46,095 bases of DNA from Streptomyces longwoodensis. GTDB taxonomy: Bacteria; Actinomycetota; Actinomycetes; Streptomycetales; Streptomycetaceae. The notes below the pieces were generated by a model, which saw only the letters and a program-made list of their open reading frames with translations, was not told the origin of the DNA and did not search any database. Within the stretch, counting starts at the first letter, position 1; every line of letters begins with the position of its first letter. Position numbers and translations under genes: made by a program. Location of the stretch: contig NZ_KQ948559.1 in assembly GCF_001514125.1 (NCBI RefSeq), forward strand, positions 1-46,095, given 5' to 3'. Below, piece after piece: positions 7,984-15,753 of the stretch.

Positions 7984-10026
7984 CTACGGGAAGGTCAGGC
8001 TCCAGGAGTTGATGTAGCCGGTGTCCTGCGCCGCCTGGTCCTGGACCCGCAACGCCCAGGTTCCGTTGGCGACTTCGGAGGACGCGTCGACCGTGTACGT
8101 GGCCTGGACGTTGTCCGCGGAGTCGGAGGAGCTGAAGCTCTTCAGGCGGTACGCCGTGCCGTCCGGCGCCACCAGGTCGACGACCAGGTCACCGCGCCAG
8201 GTGTGCACGATGTCGACCGCGACCTGGAGGTTGGACGGCGCGTTGCCGGTCCGGCCGGAGACGGTGATCGACGACGTGACCGCCGCGCCGTTGTCCGGAA
8301 TCGATACGTCGGCCGTGTTCTCGAAGGTGGTGCCGCCACCCCCGCCGCCGCCCGAGCGCGCCCCGACCGCGACCGCGGCCCAGGCGTCCTGCACCGCCTT
8401 GTACTCGGCGGAGGAGGTGCCGTACAGCTCGCCGGCCGCCGCCAGGGTGCCGGTGCGGGCGCCCGCGTAGTTGGTGGTCGAGGTGAACTTGGTGCTGAGC
8501 GCGCGGAACCAGATCTTCTCCGCCTTGGCCCGGCCGATGCCGGTGACCGGCAGCCCGTCCGAGGTCGGCGAGTTGTAGCTGACGCCGTTGATGACCTTGG
8601 CGCCGCTGCCCTCGCTCAGCAGGTAGAAGAAGTGGTTGGCCGGGCCGGAGGAGTAGTGCACGTCCACCGAGCCGATGCCCGAGTACCAGCTGTCCTTGGA
8701 CGCCCCGTCCTTGCTGGGCTTGTCCATGTAGCGCAGCGGGGTGCCGTTGCCGTTGATGTCGATCTCCTCGCCGATGAGGTAGTCACCGACGTCGGAGGCG
8801 TTGTTGGCGTAGAACTCGACCGAGGTGCCGAAGATGTCGCTGGTCGCCTCGTTCAGGCCGCCGGACTCGCCGCTGTAGTTGAGCCCGGCCGTGTTGGAGG
8901 TGACGCCGTGCGTCATCTCGTGCCCGGCCACGTCGATGGCGGTCAGCGGGTGGGTGTTGCCCGAGCCGTCGCCGTACGTCATGCAGAAGCAGCTGTCCGA
9001 CCAGAAGGCGTTGACGTAGTTGTTGCCGTAGTGGACCCGCGAGTACGCGCCCACGCCGTCGCCCCGGATGCCGCTGCGCCCGTGGACGTTCTTGTAGTAG
9101 TCCCAGGTGAGGGCCGCGCCGTAGTGCGCGTCGGCGCCCGCGGTCTCCGCGTTGGAGGCGCTGCCGTTGCCCCAGACGTCGTCGGGGCCGGAGAACAGCG
9201 TGCCGGTGCCGGAGGTGCCCCGGTTGAGGTTGTACGTCTTGTGGTTGCCGCGCGCGGTGTCGGTCAGGGTGTACGTCGACCCCGACTGGCTGGTGCCCAG
9301 CGTCACCGTGCCGCTGTACATGGTGTTGCCCGTGCCGGTCTCGATGCCCTGGTACGCGAAGAGCTTCTTGCCGGTGGCGGCGTCCGTGACGACGTGCAGC
9401 TCGTTCGGGGTGCCGTCCTCCTGGAGGCCGCCCACCACCGTCTCGTACGCGAGGACCGGGGTGCCGTCCGCAGCCCAGACCACCTTGCGCGGGGCCCGGC
9501 GCGCGTCCGCGGAGTCCGCGCCGGCGTCGGCGGCCAGGCGCAGCGCCTGCTTGCGGGCCTGGTCCGCGGGGACGGCCGGGGTGAGCGAGGCGACCTTGAT
9601 GGTGGCGCGGGTGGCCTTGACCACGCCCCGGGTGTCGCCCGACTTCGCGGTGTCGACGACCAGGTCGCCGCCGAGGACCGGCAGGCCGGCGTAGGTGCGC
9701 TCGTAGCGGGTGTGGACGGTGCCGTCGGCGTCCTTGACGACGTCCCGGACGACCAGCGCCTCCTGGGCTCCCAGGCCCAGTTCCCGGGCGGTGGTCGCCT
9801 TGGCCGCGTCGGCCTGGCGTATCAGCTCGGCGCGCTGGGCGGGGGCGAGCCGCACGGACTCGGCACCGGGCCGGGCGGCCGCTGCTGCCGAGGAGGGCGC
9901 GGCGGACGCGGCGCCCGACTGCACGGCGGCCGCGACCAGGGCCGCGACGCCGACGAGGGCGGCGGCCGCGGTCCTGCGGTACGGGGTGGGGGAGGTGCGT
10001 CTGCGTGAGGACCTGCTGCTCAACAC
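7984..10026 (-). CDS. Secreted M4 metalloprotease with C-terminal P (proprotein convertase) domain
   Basis: A 680-residue paralogue of the neighbouring M4 protease, closely similar over signal peptide, FTP/PepSY prodomain and catalytic domain. The zinc site is His369/Glu370/His373 in HEMTH with Glu393 in GGLNEATSD. After the catalytic domain (to about 548) comes a Gly-rich linker (RSGGGGGGG). A P/Homo-B domain follows (about 557-680: NTADVSIPDNGAAVTSSITV, VDIVHTWRGDLVVDLVAPDG, GTWALRVQDQA, GYINSWSLTFP). That domain is a beta-sandwich often found on secreted proteases, where it aids folding, stability or substrate binding. AAGGAG at 10030-10035 lies 3 nt from the GTG at 10026 and 6 nt from the next codon, TTG, so the TTG at 10023 is an equally good start. 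A tandem duplication followed by domain gain or loss explains the pair. Confidence 0.95.
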   Translation of the reverse strand: MLSSRSSRRRTSPTPYRRTAAAALVGVAALVAAAVQSGAASAAPSSAAAAARPGAESVRLAPAQRAELIRQADAAKATTARELGLGAQEALVVRDVVKDADGTVHTRYERTYAGLPVLGGDLVVDTAKSGDTRGVVKATRATIKVASLTPAVPADQARKQALRLAADAGADSADARRAPRKVVWAADGTPVLAYETVVGGLQEDGTPNELHVVTDAATGKKLFAYQGIETGTGNTMYSGTVTLGTSQSGSTYTLTDTARGNHKTYNLNRGTSGTGTLFSGPDDVWGNGSASNAETAGADAHYGAALTWDYYKNVHGRSGIRGDGVGAYSRVHYGNNYVNAFWSDSCFCMTYGDGSGNTHPLTAIDVAGHEMTHGVTSNTAGLNYSGESGGLNEATSDIFGTSVEFYANNASDVGDYLIGEEIDINGNGTPLRYMDKPSKDGASKDSWYSGIGSVDVHYSSGPANHFFYLLSEGSGAKVINGVSYNSPTSDGLPVTGIGRAKAEKIWFRALSTKFTSTTNYAGARTGTLAAAGELYGTSSAEYKAVQDAWAAVAVGARSGGGGGGGTTFENTADVSIPDNGAAVTSSITVSGRTGNAPSNLQVAVDIVHTWRGDLVVDLVAPDGTAYRLKSFSSSDSADNVQATYTVDASSEVANGTWALRVQDQAAQDTGYINSWSLTFP

Positions 10027-10270
10027 TGACTCCTTCTGCGGGCCGTGGGTCGCACGGCCGGGGGAGACCGGGCGGCGGGTGGGCCGTCCGGGCAGAACAG
10101 GACGTACACAGTGCTCGGAGAACGGCCGTTCCTGTGTCGGTGCTGTGGGGTTCCTGTGGGAGCGGCCGTGGGAAGAGTGGCAGCAGACCGCGCTTCCTGT
10201 CAGGAGCGCGTCAGAAAGTTGACCGGAAACGGTCCGTTGGCCGGGAGTTCGGGTCCGCTATGCGAACGGT
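10027..10270. promoter_or_regulatory. Upstream region of the second M4 protease, with a 22-bp-spaced direct repeat
   Basis: This 244-bp gap between the M4 gene and the exporter operon's end contains two copies of GTTCCTGTG (10128-10136 and 10150-10158), 22 bp apart, so on the same DNA face. It also contains GACCG-GAAA-CGGTC at 10221-10234, a small hairpin with a GNRA-type loop. These are possible control elements for the protease gene. I could not fix a promoter. Confidence 0.35.
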
Positions 10271-12097
10271 TCACCCGCTGAACGGCGGTTCAGCAGTGCG
10301 CCGTTCGTCCGCCCCGTCGCCGTGCCAGGTCCGCCACAGGGCCGCGTAGGCGCCGCCCGCCGCCACCAGCTCGTCGTGCGTACCGAGTTCGGTCAGCCGG
10401 CCGTCCTCCATCACCGCCACCCGGTCCGCGTCGTGCGCGGTGTGCAGCCGGTGCGCGATGGCGATGACCGTACGGCCCCGCAGCACCGCGGCCAGCGCCC
10501 GCTCGGTGTGCCGCGCGGTCGCCGGGTCCAGCAGGGCGGTCGCCTCGTCCAGGATCAGCGTGTGCGGGTCGGCCAGCACCACCCGGGCCAGCGCGAGTTG
10601 CTGCGCCCGCGAGCCGTCGGCGCGGCAACCGCCCTGCCCGAGCCGGGTGTCCAGGCCCAGTGGCAGCCCCCGCACCCACCCGGCCGCCCCCACCGTGCCG
10701 AGCGCCGCCCACAACCGGTCGTCCGACGCGTCCGGTTCGGCGATCAGCAGGTTCTCCCGGACCGTGCCCAGGAACACGTGGTGCTCCTGGGTGACCAGGA
10801 CGACCTGGCGGCGCAGCCGCTCCGGCGACAGCCCCGCTACCGGCACCCCGCCCACCGTCACCGTGCCCGCGGTCGGCGCGTCCACCCCGGCCAGCAGCCG
10901 GCTCAGCGTCGACTTGCCGGCCCCCGACGGGCCCACCACGGCCAGCCGCTCCCCGGGCCGCACGGTCAGGTCCACCCCGCGCAGCACCTCGCCGCCGCGC
11001 TCGTAGGCGTAGCGCACGCCCGTCACGTCGATCCGGTCGTCCGCCGGCACCGCGTCCCCGCCCGACCCGGCGCGCGGCGAGCCCGCCAGGCCCTCCACCC
11101 GGGCGAACGAGGCGCCGCTGCTCTGCAGTTGCTCCACCCGCATCAGGACCATGTCCAGCGGCTCGGTGAACTGCCGCAGGTACAGCGCGGCCGCCACCAC
11201 CGCGCCCAGGCTCACCGCGCCCCGCCCGTGCAGCACCCCGCCCACCAGCAGCACCCCGGCCACCGGCAGGGTGTACGACACCTCCACCGCCGGGAAGAAC
11301 ACCGACCGCAGGTACAGCGTGTGGAACCGGGCCCGGCGCGAGGTCTCCAGCGCGTCCCGGCTCGCCGCGGTCCGCCGCTCGCGCAGCCGGAACGCCTCCA
11401 CCGTCCGCGCCCCGGCCGCCGTGGACGCCAGCACCTCGGCCACCTCCGAATCGGCCGCGCCCTGCGCGAGGTACCCGGCCCGGGCCCGGCGCAGGTACCA
11501 GCGCAGCGCCCACCCGATCGGCGTCAGCGCCAGCACCCCGACCGCGCCCAGCAGCGGGTCGATCGCGAACACCGCGACCAGCAGGAACAGCGCCTGTGCC
11601 GAGCACACCAGCAGCTCCGGCCCGGCGTCGCGCAGGGTGGTGCCGACCGCCGCCACGTCCGCGGTGCCGCGCGTGGTCAGGTCGCCCGTGCCGGCCCGCT
11701 CCACCACCGACGCGGGCAGCGCCAGCGCCCGGTCCACGAACTCCTCGCGCACCCGGGCCAGCGTCCGCTCGCCGAAGCGGTGGCCGACGTAGCGCGCCCA
11801 GCGGGCCAGCAGCAACTGCGCCAGCGAGCAGACCAGGATGCCGAGCGCCAACCGGTCCACCGCACCCACCCCGCCCCCGTCGCGCACCACGTCGACGATC
11901 CGCCCGAGCAGCCACGGCCCGGCCAGCCCCGCGCCGGCGGCCAGCGCGTTCAGCGCGATCACCCAGGCGAACGCCCGCCGGTCGGCCCGCACCAGCCGCC
12001 CCGCGGCCCGCCGCACCTGCCCGGGCCCGGCGACCGGCAGCCGTCCGGCCGCCACCGCGCCCTCCTCGCCGTCGTCCGCGCCCGCCCGCCCCGTCAC
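10271..12097 (-). CDS. ABC exporter half-transporter (catalytically competent partner of pair 2)
   Basis: A 608-residue half-transporter: N-terminal six-helix exporter domain (about 40-335) and nucleotide-binding domain (about 355-590). Walker A is GPSGAGKST (389-397), Q-loop Gln437, Walker B LILDE with Glu518, and H-loop His549 are all intact. The signature motif is degenerate: where LSGGQ is expected the sequence reads ADGSRAQQ (about 493-500). The upstream gene has the reverse pattern, so the two should form a heterodimer with one competent ATP site. The GTG start at 12097 overlaps the upstream stop by 4 bp (GTGA), implying translational coupling. It is the last gene of a four-gene operon. 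A small GCTGAAC/GTTCAGC hairpin (10277-10294) sits over the last codons. Substrate unknown. Confidence 0.92.
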   Translation of the reverse strand: MTGRAGADDGEEGAVAAGRLPVAGPGQVRRAAGRLVRADRRAFAWVIALNALAAGAGLAGPWLLGRIVDVVRDGGGVGAVDRLALGILVCSLAQLLLARWARYVGHRFGERTLARVREEFVDRALALPASVVERAGTGDLTTRGTADVAAVGTTLRDAGPELLVCSAQALFLLVAVFAIDPLLGAVGVLALTPIGWALRWYLRRARAGYLAQGAADSEVAEVLASTAAGARTVEAFRLRERRTAASRDALETSRRARFHTLYLRSVFFPAVEVSYTLPVAGVLLVGGVLHGRGAVSLGAVVAAALYLRQFTEPLDMVLMRVEQLQSSGASFARVEGLAGSPRAGSGGDAVPADDRIDVTGVRYAYERGGEVLRGVDLTVRPGERLAVVGPSGAGKSTLSRLLAGVDAPTAGTVTVGGVPVAGLSPERLRRQVVLVTQEHHVFLGTVRENLLIAEPDASDDRLWAALGTVGAAGWVRGLPLGLDTRLGQGGCRADGSRAQQLALARVVLADPHTLILDEATALLDPATARHTERALAAVLRGRTVIAIAHRLHTAHDADRVAVMEDGRLTELGTHDELVAAGGAYAALWRTWHGDGADERRTAEPPFSG

Positions 12098-13836
12098 CGC
12101 ACCGCCCCCTCGGCGTCCTGATCGGCGTCCTGATCGGTCTCCCGCTCGGTGTCCCGGGTCACCAGCGCCCGGTAGTCCGGCTCCCGCTCCAGCAGCTCCC
12201 GGTGCCGGCCCGTCGCCGCGACCTTGCCGCCGACCAGGTGGACCACCGTGTCGGCGTGGTCGAGCACCAGCGGGGACGTGCTGGTCAGCACGGTCGTACG
12301 GCCCCGCCGGGCGTCCCGCAGCCGCGCGGCGACCGTCGCCTCGGTGTGGGCGTCCAGCGCGGACGTCGGCTCCACGGCCAGCAGCACCTCCGGGTCGGCG
12401 AGCAGCGCCCGCACCAGCCGGACCCGCTGGCGCTGCCCGCCCGACAGGCTGCGCCCCTGCGCGGACACCGGTGACTCCAGCCCCTCGGGCAGCCCCTGCA
12501 CGACGTCCTCCGCGGCCGCCGCCCGCACCGCCCGCGCCAGGGCGTCCGGATCGCGCTCGTGCCGCCCCGACACCACCTCGCGCAGCGTCCCGGCGAACAG
12601 GTCGGCCTCCGGCTCGGCGACCAGGATCCGCTCCCTGACAAGCGGCAGCGCCACCTCGTCCAGCCGTACCGCGCCCCAGGTGACGTCCGAGGGCGCGTAC
12701 CGCCCGAGCCGGTCGGCCACGGCGGCGCCGTCCGCGGGGTGCGCCGCGGCCAGCACCGTCAGCCGGCCCGGGACGACCCGCACACCCGACTCCGGGTCGT
12801 ACAGCACCGCGGGTTCGGCCGGCGGGTCGGCGCTGCCGTGCTCCGGCTCGGGCTCCAGCCGCAGCAGCCGTGCCACCCGGTCGGCGGCGACCACGCCCCG
12901 GCTGAGCTGGTAGCCCATGTCCACCAGGAACGCCACCGGGCCCACCAGCACGGCGACGTAGCCGTACACCGCGATCAGCTCGCCCACGCTGATCTCGCCC
13001 CGCGCGGCGAGCCTGGCCGCGCACCAGGTCACCGCGGCGAGGAACACCGTGGGCAGGCCCACCCCGAGCGCCTGGAGCCAGCTGGCCACCGCGCCCACCC
13101 GGTAGCCCTGCTCCCGCAGCACCGCCGAGTCCCGCCGGAAGGCGTCCGCGAACAGCCCCTTGCCGCCGAGCCCGTTGAGCACGCGCAGCCCGCCCGCGAG
13201 GTCGCCCATCCGCGCGGTGAGCACGCCCTGCCGCTCCCGGTAACCGCCCTCCGCGCGCTGGAGCCGCGCCATCAGCGGCCCCACCAGCAGCGCCACCACC
13301 GGCATCCCGAGCAGCACCACCCCGGCCAGCACCGGCGAGACCGCCAGCAGCAGCCCGGCGACCACGCCGTACACCACGACCGAGCCGACGCCCGGGCCGA
13401 TCACCGTCAACGCGTTGCTGATGGTGTGCACGTCGCCCACGCCGATGGTGACGACCTCACCGGCCCCGGTCCGGCGCGGCAGCGCGGCCCCCAGCCGCAC
13501 CGCGTGCCCGACGACCACCTTCACCGTGCGGAACAGGGCGTCCATCCGCACCCGGGTCATCGTCCGGTGCCGCAGGACGCTCACCCAGGAGTTGACCGCG
13601 CCCAGCACGACCAGCACCGCGGTCCACCCGGCCAGCGCCGCCGTGTCACCCGGCTCCAGCCCCTCGTCGACCGCCCGCGCCAGCAGGTACGGCGCGGCGG
13701 CCAGCAGCGCCATCCACACGCTGGCCAGCAGCGCCCCGGCCACCGACCGGCCCGCCTGGCACCGCACCAGCCACCACAGGTAGCGGGCGCCGCCGCGCCG
13801 GTCGGGCGTCCCGGGATCCTCGTAGGCGTCGATCAC
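12094..13836 (-). CDS. ABC exporter half-transporter with degenerate nucleotide-binding domain (pair 2)
   Basis: A 580-residue half-transporter with an exporter membrane domain (about 25-320) and a degenerate ATPase domain (about 342-570). The Walker A position (357-375, RLTVLAAAHPADGAAV) has no GxxGxGKS/T at all. The Q-loop Gln is replaced (ILVAEPEADLF, about 404-414), the Walker B Asp is Val (LLAVE, 485-489) and the H-loop His is replaced by Ser (LTSTSPL). The signature LSGGQRQR (464-471) is perfect. It therefore probably cannot bind ATP in the ordinary way but supplies the signature motif to its partner encoded at 10271-12097, which it overlaps by 4 bp. The start is a GTG at 13836, 42 bp after the preceding exporter gene. 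The C-terminus has a short acidic tail with repeated DQDAD. Similar degenerate partners occur in other streptomycetes, from memory. Confidence 0.9.
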   Translation of the reverse strand: MIDAYEDPGTPDRRGGARYLWWLVRCQAGRSVAGALLASVWMALLAAAPYLLARAVDEGLEPGDTAALAGWTAVLVVLGAVNSWVSVLRHRTMTRVRMDALFRTVKVVVGHAVRLGAALPRRTGAGEVVTIGVGDVHTISNALTVIGPGVGSVVVYGVVAGLLLAVSPVLAGVVLLGMPVVALLVGPLMARLQRAEGGYRERQGVLTARMGDLAGGLRVLNGLGGKGLFADAFRRDSAVLREQGYRVGAVASWLQALGVGLPTVFLAAVTWCAARLAARGEISVGELIAVYGYVAVLVGPVAFLVDMGYQLSRGVVAADRVARLLRLEPEPEHGSADPPAEPAVLYDPESGVRVVPGRLTVLAAAHPADGAAVADRLGRYAPSDVTWGAVRLDEVALPLVRERILVAEPEADLFAGTLREVVSGRHERDPDALARAVRAAAAEDVVQGLPEGLESPVSAQGRSLSGGQRQRVRLVRALLADPEVLLAVEPTSALDAHTEATVAARLRDARRGRTTVLTSTSPLVLDHADTVVHLVGGKVAATGRHRELLEREPDYRALVTRDTERETDQDADQDAEGAVR

Positions 13837-13878
13837 CGCGCACCCCCGTGTCGTCGTGTGCCGTCGATCCGTCCGGCG

Positions 13879-15753
13879 TCAGGCCAGGCTGTCCCGCCAG
13901 GCGCGGTGCAGGTCCGCGAACCGGCCCGTCCCCGCGACCAGTTCGGCCGGCGTGCCGTCCTCGACGATCCGGCCGTGCTCCATCACCAGGACCCGGTCGG
14001 CGATCTCCACGGTCGACAGCCGGTGCGCGATCACCACCGCCGTACGGCCCTCCAGGACCGTCGACATGGCCCGCTGCACCGCCCGCTCGCCCGGCACGTC
14101 CAGCGAACTGGTCGCCTCGTCCAGGATCAGCACCGCCGGGTCGGCGAGCAACGCCCGTGCGAACGCGACCAGTTGGCGCTGCCCGGCGGAGATGCGGCCG
14201 CCGCGCTTGCGGACGTCGGTGTCGTAGCTGTCGGGCAGGGAGCTGATGAACTCGTGGGCGCCGATGGCCTTGGCCGCCCGCTCGACCTCCTCCCGGGACG
14301 CCTCGGGCCGGCCGATGGCGATGTTCTCGGCGACCGTGCCGGAGAACAGGAACGCCTCCTGGGTCACCATCACCACCCCGCGCCGCAGCTCCCGCACCGA
14401 CAGCTCGCGCAGGTCGACCCCGTCGAGCAGCACCCGGCCCGCGGACGGGTCGTAGAAGCGGGCGAGGAGCTTGGCCAGCGTCGACTTGCCGGCGCCGGTC
14501 GAGCCGACCACCGCGACGGTCTGCCCGGCCGGCAGGGTCAGGTCGAAGCGGGGCAGCACCTCGCCGCCGGTGCGGTAGCCGAAGCCCACCTGGTCGAAGA
14601 CCACCTCGCGGCCCGGGTGCCCGCCCGCGCGCGGCGGCAGTTCCCGGGGCACCGACGGCTCGGGCACGGTCGGGGTCTGTGCCAGCAGGCCCGCGATCTT
14701 CTCCAGCGAGGCCGCCGCCGACTGGTAGGAGTTGAGGAACATCCCGAGCCGGTCGATCGGGTCGTACAGCCGCCGCAGGTACAGCACGGCCGCCGCCAGC
14801 ACGCCCAGTTCCAGCGAGCCGCCCGCCACCCGGTGGGCGCCCCACAGCACGATCCCGGCGACGGCCGTGTTGGCGACCAGCCGCGAGCCGACGACGTACC
14901 GGGCCATCTCCAGCAGCGCGTCCCCGTTGGTGCGTTCGTGCCGCCGGTTCAGCTCCGCGAACTCGGCGTCGTTGACGGCCTCCCGGCGGAACGCGCGCAC
15001 CGGCCGGATGCCGTTCATCGTCTCCACGAACTTCACGATCACCGCCGCGATGCGCGTCGACCGCTCCTGGTACACCCGGCCCGCGCGCCGCTGGTACAGC
15101 CGCACCAGCAGGTACAGCGGCACGAACGAGGCCACCGCGACCGCCCCGAGCCCCAGGTCCAGCCAGAGCAGCATCGCCGAGATGTACAGGAACGACAGCA
15201 CCACGGTGACCAGTTCCTGCAGGCCCTCGCTCAGCAGCTCGCGCAGCGACTCCACGTCCGTGGTCGAGCGGGAGATCAGCCGGCCCGAGGTGTACCGCTC
15301 GTGGAAGTCGATGCTCAGCGCCTGCGCGTGCCGGAAGATCCGCCCGCGCAGGTCCAGCAGCACGTCCTGGTTGACCCGGGCGGACAGCGCGACGAACGCG
15401 TACTGCAGCACGCCCGAGACCAGCGCGCACAGCAGGTAGCCGGCCCCGACCGCGACGAGCGGCCCGGTGTCGTCGTGGTCCCGGAACGCGGGCACGGCCC
15501 GGTCGATCGCGTACGCCACCAGCAGCGGGCCCGCCTGCACGGCCGCCTGCTGGAGCAGCAGCAACAGCGTCGTCACCGTGACGCGGGCCCGCATCGGGGC
15601 GAGCAGCGAGCGCAGCAGAGCGGCGGTGGCGCCCGGGGGAGTGGGCAGGAGGTCACGGTCGAACGGGTCGCCGGCGTCCCGGCGGCGGGGCTCGGGGGCG
15701 GTGTCGTCCTCCGCGCCGGTGAGCGGCTCGGCGGGGGTGCTGGGCGCGGTCAT
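13879..15753 (-). CDS. ABC exporter half-transporter (competent partner of pair 1)
   Basis: A 624-residue exporter subunit. A Pro/acid-rich N-terminal tail (about 1-40) precedes the membrane domain (about 42-350) and the ATPase domain (about 383-615). Visible motifs: Walker A GSTGAGKST (417-425), Gln465 in the Q-loop, signature ISAGQRQ (521-527), Walker B LILDE with Glu546, and His577. All catalytic residues are present; the signature departs from LSGGQ. The ATG at 15753 overlaps the stop of the upstream gene by 4 bp (ATGA), so the two are translationally coupled and most likely form a heterodimer. In other frames this stretch is open over a much longer distance; the coding frame was fixed by the exporter motifs and the overlapping start. 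Confidence 0.93.
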   Translation of the reverse strand: MTAPSTPAEPLTGAEDDTAPEPRRRDAGDPFDRDLLPTPPGATAALLRSLLAPMRARVTVTTLLLLLQQAAVQAGPLLVAYAIDRAVPAFRDHDDTGPLVAVGAGYLLCALVSGVLQYAFVALSARVNQDVLLDLRGRIFRHAQALSIDFHERYTSGRLISRSTTDVESLRELLSEGLQELVTVVLSFLYISAMLLWLDLGLGAVAVASFVPLYLLVRLYQRRAGRVYQERSTRIAAVIVKFVETMNGIRPVRAFRREAVNDAEFAELNRRHERTNGDALLEMARYVVGSRLVANTAVAGIVLWGAHRVAGGSLELGVLAAAVLYLRRLYDPIDRLGMFLNSYQSAAASLEKIAGLLAQTPTVPEPSVPRELPPRAGGHPGREVVFDQVGFGYRTGGEVLPRFDLTLPAGQTVAVVGSTGAGKSTLAKLLARFYDPSAGRVLLDGVDLRELSVRELRRGVVMVTQEAFLFSGTVAENIAIGRPEASREEVERAAKAIGAHEFISSLPDSYDTDVRKRGGRISAGQRQLVAFARALLADPAVLILDEATSSLDVPGERAVQRAMSTVLEGRTAVVIAHRLSTVEIADRVLVMEHGRIVEDGTPAELVAGTGRFADLHRAWRDSLA

